64,000 bases of DNA from Deltaproteobacteria bacterium (lineage in GTDB: Bacteria; UBA10199; GCA-002796325; JACPFF01): assembly GCA_016210045.1 (NCBI GenBank), contig JACQUX010000038.1, positions 229,139 to 293,138 of the forward strand, read 5' to 3'. Below the pieces are notes generated by a model, which did not search any database, was not told the DNA's origin, and saw nothing but the letters and a program-made list of their open reading frames with translations. Of this stretch, positions 60,173 to 64,000 are shown piece by piece (the first letter of the stretch is position 1; every line of letters starts with the position of its first letter). Made by a program: the position numbers and the translations under genes.

Positions 60173-60705
60173 AGCGAGATCAATTTGAGCATACGATTCG
60201 CGCGGCAAGTGCCATTTTGGGTGCCACTAAAGTCTTGGTCATCGGCAGCCAAGCAATTCATGCCTCTTATGATGGTACGATTCCGGAGGCACAACGTTCC
60301 ATTGAGACCGACATTGCGGATTTTGAGGATGAAGATAGCATGAAGGCGGATTTGATTGATGGCTCTATAGGTGAGTTGTCGATGTTTCAGGAAACTTTTG
60401 GATATTATGCCCAGGGCGTCAGTGTCAAAACCGCCATCTTACCCGCAGGTTGGAAAAAGCGTCTCATCCCGTATTGTACGCCGACCATGAATGGGGTTAC
60501 GGCGCTCTGTTTGGAGCCTCATGACTTATGGATTTCCAAGGCCATTGCCAACCGACCTAAGGATGTTGCCTTCTGTAAGGCATTGTCGAGACGAAAATTA
60601 GTGAAGCCGACAATATTATTTTCACGCCTCAAAAAGGTCCGGCATTTGGACCCGAAGATTCGGGCGCTGGTGGAAGAAAGAATTCAAGCGATCGTCTGTT
60701 CGTGA
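60169..60705 (+). CDS. Nucleotidyltransferase-fold protein (DUF6036-like), putative toxin partner
   Basis: 178 residues. VLVIGSQAIHASY (about 23-35) and RSIETDIADFE (about 45-55) form a minimal nucleotidyltransferase core: G-S then an acidic pair. LEPHDLWISKAIANRPKDVAF is the helix seen in DUF6036/MNT-like proteins. Members of this class in antitoxin/NTase pairs (AbiEii/MenT-like) transfer nucleotides to tRNA or proteins. ATGA overlap with the XRE gene. It is AT-richer than surrounding genes, with tRNA-Glu 235 bp downstream. Confidence 0.75.
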   Translation: MKRDQFEHTIRAASAILGATKVLVIGSQAIHASYDGTIPEAQRSIETDIADFEDEDSMKADLIDGSIGELSMFQETFGYYAQGVSVKTAILPAGWKKRLIPYCTPTMNGVTALCLEPHDLWISKAIANRPKDVAFCKALSRRKLVKPTILFSRLKKVRHLDPKIRALVEERIQAIVCS

Positions 60706-60789
60706 TTTGTAAATGTCCAGATTTTCAAAATCGAACATATGAAACCCCGTATATCGTGTATCGGGCAAATATTACTGGCGCAAAATTTG

Positions 60790-60807
60790 TGCGCTCCCAA
60801 CGGGATT
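60790..60807. repeat. Copy of the tRNA-Glu 3' end (att-like)
   Basis: The 18-mer TGCGCTCCCAACGGGATT at 60790-60807 is identical to 60939-60956, which spans the tRNA 3' end. Such duplications usually mark integration at a tRNA gene. The copies are 149 bp apart and no integrase is seen. Confidence 0.75.
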
Positions 60808-60921
60808 ACGAGCGGCTCGGCGCCGCTCGTGGCTGGGAAGGAGACGGCCCGGCCGCCAACCTGCGGTCGGCGCCGGCCGGGCCGTGGCATCAACAGCTCT
60901 GCCAGCCGAACCCTACGGGTT
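60808..60921. other. Three strong hairpins between the tRNA-end repeats
   Basis: ACGAGCGG/CCGCTCGT (60808-60830), a perfect 12-bp stem ACGGCCCGGCCG/CGGCCGGGCCGT (60844-60885) and AACCC/GGGTT (60909-60921). No coding frame is credible. They lie downstream of the tRNA 3' end on its own strand and could terminate it. Confidence 0.6.
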
Positions 60922-60940
60922 CTCAGTCCGTTGCTCGCTG

Positions 60941-61013
60941 CGCTCCCAACGGGATTCGAACCCGTGTTTGAGCCTTGAGAGGGCTCCGTCCTAGGCCTCT
61001 AGACGATGGGAGC
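60941..61013 (-). tRNA. tRNA-Glu (anticodon CTC)
   Basis: 73 nt on the minus strand. The acceptor stem GCTCCCA pairs with TGGGAGC, discriminator G. The anticodon stem GAGCC/GGCTC holds the loop CTCTCAA, giving anticodon CTC. The T-arm is CGGGTTCGAATCCCG. CCA is not encoded. Confidence 0.93.
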
Positions 61014-61120
61014 AAGGACGCCGAAGCGTCAGCGGAGGCATGGTCCGCGGTAGCGATGTTGCGAATGCGAGCTGGCGCAGCATTCGCTTCCTCAGCCCCG
61101 AGGTGCGTGCGTGTCTCTAG

Positions 61121-61152
61121 CAGGCCGGTCACGGGAACGTCAACGGAGACCT
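61121..61152 (+). repeat. 32-nt motif repeated on both sides of an exported-protein gene, copy 1
   Basis: Identical to 61909-61940 at 29 of 32 positions. Inside, ACG and CGT pair around a GGAA loop (GGGA in the other copy), and an outer GGTC/GACC stem can form (GGTT/GACC in the other). It may be a structured RNA or a mobile palindrome remnant. Confidence 0.5.
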
Positions 61153-61218
61153 CTCAATGCGGAGATGCCATGAACTTCATATTGCAGGAGTGCCGTCTGG
61201 TTCGCTATATCCGCCAAC

Positions 61219-61875
61219 GTGTCACTGCGGAACCCATACGCCCTCGGCTGCCTCTTGCTGCTACTGCAGACTGCCCCCGTTGCCATCGCGGCGCCGCGTC
61301 CGATCTTGCGCGATCCGGTGACACCGCAACCGCAGGCTCAGACCACGTATCGTCTCCTGAGCTATTGCCAGGAACGATCCGCGCGCCAGCCGCACGACGT
61401 CAAAACGTTCCGACACTGCCAAGCCACGCAATGTGATGAAGTGCTCTTAGGCACGACCGACGATCGAGGCCGCGTGCAGCGAATCACGCGACCGTGCCGA
61501 CACGCCAAATATTATGTGCAACAAATGGTCGGAGACCTTTCGGATAACTACGGACGATATTTCCGCCTGACGGATTCACTCACCGATGTCGAACTGGCAG
61601 CCTGGCCCTATCGCATTGCTGAACAGCGCGGCAAAAAGAAAATCCCCCGACACGTTGGCTGCACCGACGCCTGCGGATTCACCGCTTACGTGATGGGACC
61701 GGTCCCCCGCACATTGCATATCGACGTGTTGGATGGAGAGGCCGCAGACGAACAATGCAGCCAAAAAACAAACACCCCCGCGCCAATCAAAAAACAACAA
61801 CTCCGCGCATGCCCGGTTTTTCCCGTCGTAGCACCGAATTCCGACCGCCCTGCGCATGGCGTCCCCACCCGCTAG
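61219..61875 (+). CDS. Exported Cys-containing protein of unknown function
   Basis: About 218 residues from GTG 61219. A Sec signal peptide (YALGCLLLLLQTAPVAIA) is cut near residue 24. The mature protein has about eight cysteines suited to disulfides (LLSYC, FRHCQATQC, RPCRH, VGCTDACGF, QCSQK, RACPV), consistent with a periplasmic protein. Not recognised. A Lys/Pro-rich linker precedes the last 20 residues. No good RBS is seen, so the start is uncertain. The gene is framed by the repeats at 61121 and 61909. Confidence 0.6.
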   Translation: MSLRNPYALGCLLLLLQTAPVAIAAPRPILRDPVTPQPQAQTTYRLLSYCQERSARQPHDVKTFRHCQATQCDEVLLGTTDDRGRVQRITRPCRHAKYYVQQMVGDLSDNYGRYFRLTDSLTDVELAAWPYRIAEQRGKKKIPRHVGCTDACGFTAYVMGPVPRTLHIDVLDGEAADEQCSQKTNTPAPIKKQQLRACPVFPVVAPNSDRPAHGVPTR

Positions 61876-61908
61876 TGGCTGGTCCCCGGTGGCGTTGTCT
61901 TCTCCATA

Positions 61909-61940
61909 CAGGCCGGTTACGGGGACGTCACCGGAGACCT
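61909..61940 (+). repeat. 32-nt motif, copy 2
   Basis: See 61121-61152. It lies 34 nt after the exported-protein stop and 81 nt before the DUF167 start. Confidence 0.5.
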
Positions 61941-62021
61941 TGAGAAGTGCCGATGAGAGGATAGGTGCTGTAATAGTCCGCTCTGTCCTTTTCGGGACAA
62001 ACTTGTTAGGGGCACAGCCCG

Positions 62022-62243
62022 ATGCGCATCACGGTTATCGTCAAGCCGAACGCGCGGCAGGAGCGGGTGGAGCGGCTGCCCGACGGGAGTTATCGCGTGG
62101 CGGTGCACGCCCCGCCGACCGACGGCAAGGCGAACGAGCGCTTGCTTGCGCTCGTGGCCGCGCATTTCAACGTGCGGCCGTCGGCGGTGTCGCTAGTGCA
62201 CGGAGCCACGGGGCGGCGGAAATTGATCGAGGTCTTGCTATGA
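62022..62243 (+). CDS. DUF167 (YggU-family) protein
   Basis: 73 residues. Core VKPNARQERVERL, YRVAVHAPPTDGKANERLLALVA and VSLVHGATGRRKLIEV match the YggU family, a small alpha/beta fold of unknown biochemical role, widely conserved. Overlaps the kinase gene by 4 nt. Confidence 0.9.
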   Translation: MRITVIVKPNARQERVERLPDGSYRVAVHAPPTDGKANERLLALVAAHFNVRPSAVSLVHGATGRRKLIEVLL

Positions 62244-63232
62244 CAGATTTCCATTTCGGGAATCTCTTACCGGAGATGGTCCTCGACGCCGTGAGCGCGC
62301 AGGGTTGGCGCCCGACCGGGGTGCTGATGCCGCTCAACAGCTACGAGAATCGCGTCTACCAGATCGGGATCGACGACGCGGAACCGTTGGTCGTGAAATT
62401 CTATCGTCCGGAACGCTGGAGTCTCGACACAATCCGCGACGAACACCGCTTTCTCCAGACCCTGGCCGCGGCCGAGGTCCCCGTCGTGCTCCCGTTGCCG
62501 TTGCCCGTCCATCTGGGGGACTGCGCCACGATCGGGCAGTGGGACAATCTCTATTACACGGTCTATCCCAAGTTTCGCGGCAAGGAACGCGACGAACTGA
62601 CCAACGACGATCGGCGCTGGTTGGGGCGGTTGCTCGGTCGGCTCCATAATATCGGAGCGCACTTTACTGCGCCGCATCGTTTGCGCCTCAATCCGCAGAC
62701 ATACGGCACGGCCAGTCTCGACTTCATCTTGCGCCAGCCGTTTCTCCCGGAGGACTTGCGAGCCGCGATTGCTACACTCTTACAACAGGCGCTGGATTTC
62801 GTGACCCCACACTTCCCCGACGACCTCGCGGCGATTCCGCTGCATGGCGATTGTCATCATGGCAACGTGTTGTGGAATCACGACGGGCCGCACTTGGTCG
62901 ACTTCGACGACATGGTCGTGGCGGCGCCGGTCCAAGACGTCTGGATGCTGTTCAGCGGCGATGCGACCGAACGCGCCGCGCAACAAGAGGCCTTCTTCAC
63001 CGGCTATGAGCTGTTCCGTCCGTTCGACCGCGCGAGTCTCCGGCTCGCCGAGCCGCTCCGCACGCTGCGGATGATCCGCCACGCTGCGTGGATCGGCCAA
63101 CGATATCACGAGCCCGCGTTTCAACGGGCCTTCCCGTACTACGAGCAACGCCGCTATTGGGAGGAGTTCCTGCTGGCCATCAAAGAGCAAATCGCCGTGT
63201 TGCAGGAATTGCAGTGGTCATCCGCGCATTAG
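62240..63232 (+). CDS. srkA: SrkA/YihE-like stress-response protein kinase (APH-fold)
   Basis: 330 residues, family length. NSYENRVYQIGID then the kinase Lys in LVVKFYRPERWS (about 54), the catalytic loop LHGDCHHGNVLW (Asp near 205) and the metal-binding Asp in LVDFDDMV, as in SrkA/YihE, a Ser/Thr kinase of the aminoglycoside-phosphotransferase fold that protects E. coli from stress death. The start is set by the ATGA overlap with the DUF167 gene. It converges with the reductase gene (4-nt overlap at 63229-63232). Confidence 0.9.
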   Translation: MTDFHFGNLLPEMVLDAVSAQGWRPTGVLMPLNSYENRVYQIGIDDAEPLVVKFYRPERWSLDTIRDEHRFLQTLAAAEVPVVLPLPLPVHLGDCATIGQWDNLYYTVYPKFRGKERDELTNDDRRWLGRLLGRLHNIGAHFTAPHRLRLNPQTYGTASLDFILRQPFLPEDLRAAIATLLQQALDFVTPHFPDDLAAIPLHGDCHHGNVLWNHDGPHLVDFDDMVVAAPVQDVWMLFSGDATERAAQQEAFFTGYELFRPFDRASLRLAEPLRTLRMIRHAAWIGQRYHEPAFQRAFPYYEQRRYWEEFLLAIKEQIAVLQELQWSSAH

Positions 63233-64000
63233 GCGCTCGGCGGCAGCGGAGCGGCTTCGAGTGCGCGGGCTTCGTCCGGCGTGAGGCGCAGATTTAATTG
63301 AGTAAAGAGCTGATCAGCCGCCTCGACGCGGGTCGTGCCGGGAATCGGCACGATACAGCGCGACTTGGTGTGCAACCACGCCAGCGCAATCCGTTGCGGC
63401 GTGACGCCGTAATGTTGTGCCAGTTCAACGGCGAGTCCGTGTCCGGCCAGCGCCTTCGCGCCCAGTCTGCCGCCTAACGGACTGTACGCAAAAAAAGTGA
63501 GTCCGACCCGTTCGCAATAGGCCAGCACGCCATCGCGTTCCGGCTGTCGATGCCACAAGCTATACCGATTCTGCACCGACACGATGTCGAGCATGTCGCG
63601 CGCCTCTTTGATCTGTTCGACGGAGACGTTCGAAAGCCCGACGTGTTGAATGAGTCCCTCCTTCACGGCTTGTCGGACCGGCAACAGCGATTCCTCGATT
63701 GGGTACCGTGGATCGGGCGCGTGCCACTGCCATAACGCAATCGGGCGTTCGCCGCCCAGTGCCTCGAAGCTGTGCCGAATCGCCGCGGTCAAGTGGCGTG
63801 GATCGCCGTTGACTTCCCAGCGCCCCTCCGGACGGATGAGGCCGCCCTTGGTTGCAACGATGCGTGGTGCCGCGCCTTGCGAGTGACTGAGTGCAGCGGC
63901 AATCAAACGTTCGTTATGATGTTTATCCGCTTCATCGATGCAGTATGAATCGGCGGTGTCGATGAACGTGGCGCCGCGTTGCACGGCACGCTGCAGCACG
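63229..64000 (-). CDS. Aldo/keto reductase, 5' end outside window
   Basis: At least 256 residues visible; the N-terminus is off the right edge. ATFIDTADSY holds the catalytic Asp and Tyr, followed by IVATKGG (Lys), WQWHAPDP (His) and the NADPH-binding IPGTTRVEAADQL. It reduces an aldehyde or ketone; the sequence does not show which. Confidence 0.88.
   Translation of the reverse strand, partial: VLQRAVQRGATFIDTADSYCIDEADKHHNERLIAAALSHSQGAAPRIVATKGGLIRPEGRWEVNGDPRHLTAAIRHSFEALGGERPIALWQWHAPDPRYPIEESLLPVRQAVKEGLIQHVGLSNVSVEQIKEARDMLDIVSVQNRYSLWHRQPERDGVLAYCERVGLTFFAYSPLGGRLGAKALAGHGLAVELAQHYGVTPQRIALAWLHTKSRCIVPIPGTTRVEAADQLFTQLNLRLTPDEARALEAAPLPPSA

Noticed and set aside
59672-60705. Prophage region
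   Set aside because: No integrase, structural or lysis gene is present; only a regulator/NTase pair and a short tRNA-end repeat.
61121-61152. Guanidine-II (mini-ykkC) riboswitch because of two ACGG blocks
   Set aside because: The second block is CCGG in the other copy, the flanking stems do not pair properly and there is no linker between hairpins. No guanidine-related gene is adjacent.

Overview
The window is about 64 kb of GC-rich DNA (roughly 58-60 percent by eye) from a Gram-negative bacterium. Lipoboxes, a TolC-type outer-membrane channel, an RND pump, a PBP1b-type peptidoglycan synthase and Tat/Sec signals all point to a diderm envelope. Large lipoproteins with Big_5, Calx-beta and delta-60 repeats, a hydrogenase-4-like membrane complex, FeoB, ThyX and many unrecognised mid-size proteins suggest an uncultivated lineage of the old 'Deltaproteobacteria' type. 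That placement is inference; there is no rRNA in the window. No integrase, transposase, plasmid or phage gene was seen.

Layout. 1-3.7 kb: a serine-pathway operon (class V aminotransferase, serA, and a ParB/sulfiredoxin-fold gene resembling free-serine kinases) behind nfo. 3.8-10.5 kb: an exported protein, RelE- and VapBC-type toxin-antitoxin pairs, a cyclic-2,3-diphosphoglycerate-synthetase-like GTPase overlapping a short mutY, then cutA and a cobalamin adenosyltransferase. 10.5-16.5 kb: a TPR lipoprotein, mrcB, a secreted zinc metalloprotease and thyX. 16.6-22.2 kb: two very large unrecognised proteins, one with a transglutaminase-like core, flanking a 47-residue TatA. 22.2-28.1 kb: feoA-feoA-feoB-FeoB-associated protein with a DtxR-type operator, divergent from sodA, a flavin reductase, a pterin dehydratase and an MFS exporter. 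28.1-35 kb: a lipoprotein, a PIN/RHH pair, and an RND pump plus TolC without an adaptor gene. 35-42.4 kb: a second transglutaminase-like protein, an ICMT-like methyltransferase, an MFS transporter and an exported protein. 42.4-48.7 kb: two paralogous large lipoproteins, each with the same duplicated leader. 49.6-57.8 kb: an eight-gene translationally coupled operon for a hydrogenase-4/complex-I-like complex that has lost the NiFe cysteines and starts with a PTS EIIA/HTH gene. 58-64 kb: a membrane protein, a decayed locus, an XRE/nucleotidyltransferase pair beside tRNA-Glu, an exported protein, a DUF167 protein, an SrkA-like kinase and an aldo/keto reductase.

Three families of palindromic intergenic repeats occur: a perfect hairpin with a GGGGACAGGTACC core, a palindrome built from TGGTGAC-type heptamers, and a CCCCTCTCC/GGAGAGGGG hairpin. 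A recurrent regulatory theme is a good -35/-10 pair whose -10 lies only 7-10 nt upstream of the start codon (five genes), which implies leaderless transcripts. Elsewhere operons are tight, commonly with 4-nt ATGA overlaps.

All assignments come from reading the sequence and translated proteins. No homology search was possible, so family names rest on motifs and lengths, and genes I do not recognise are described as such.
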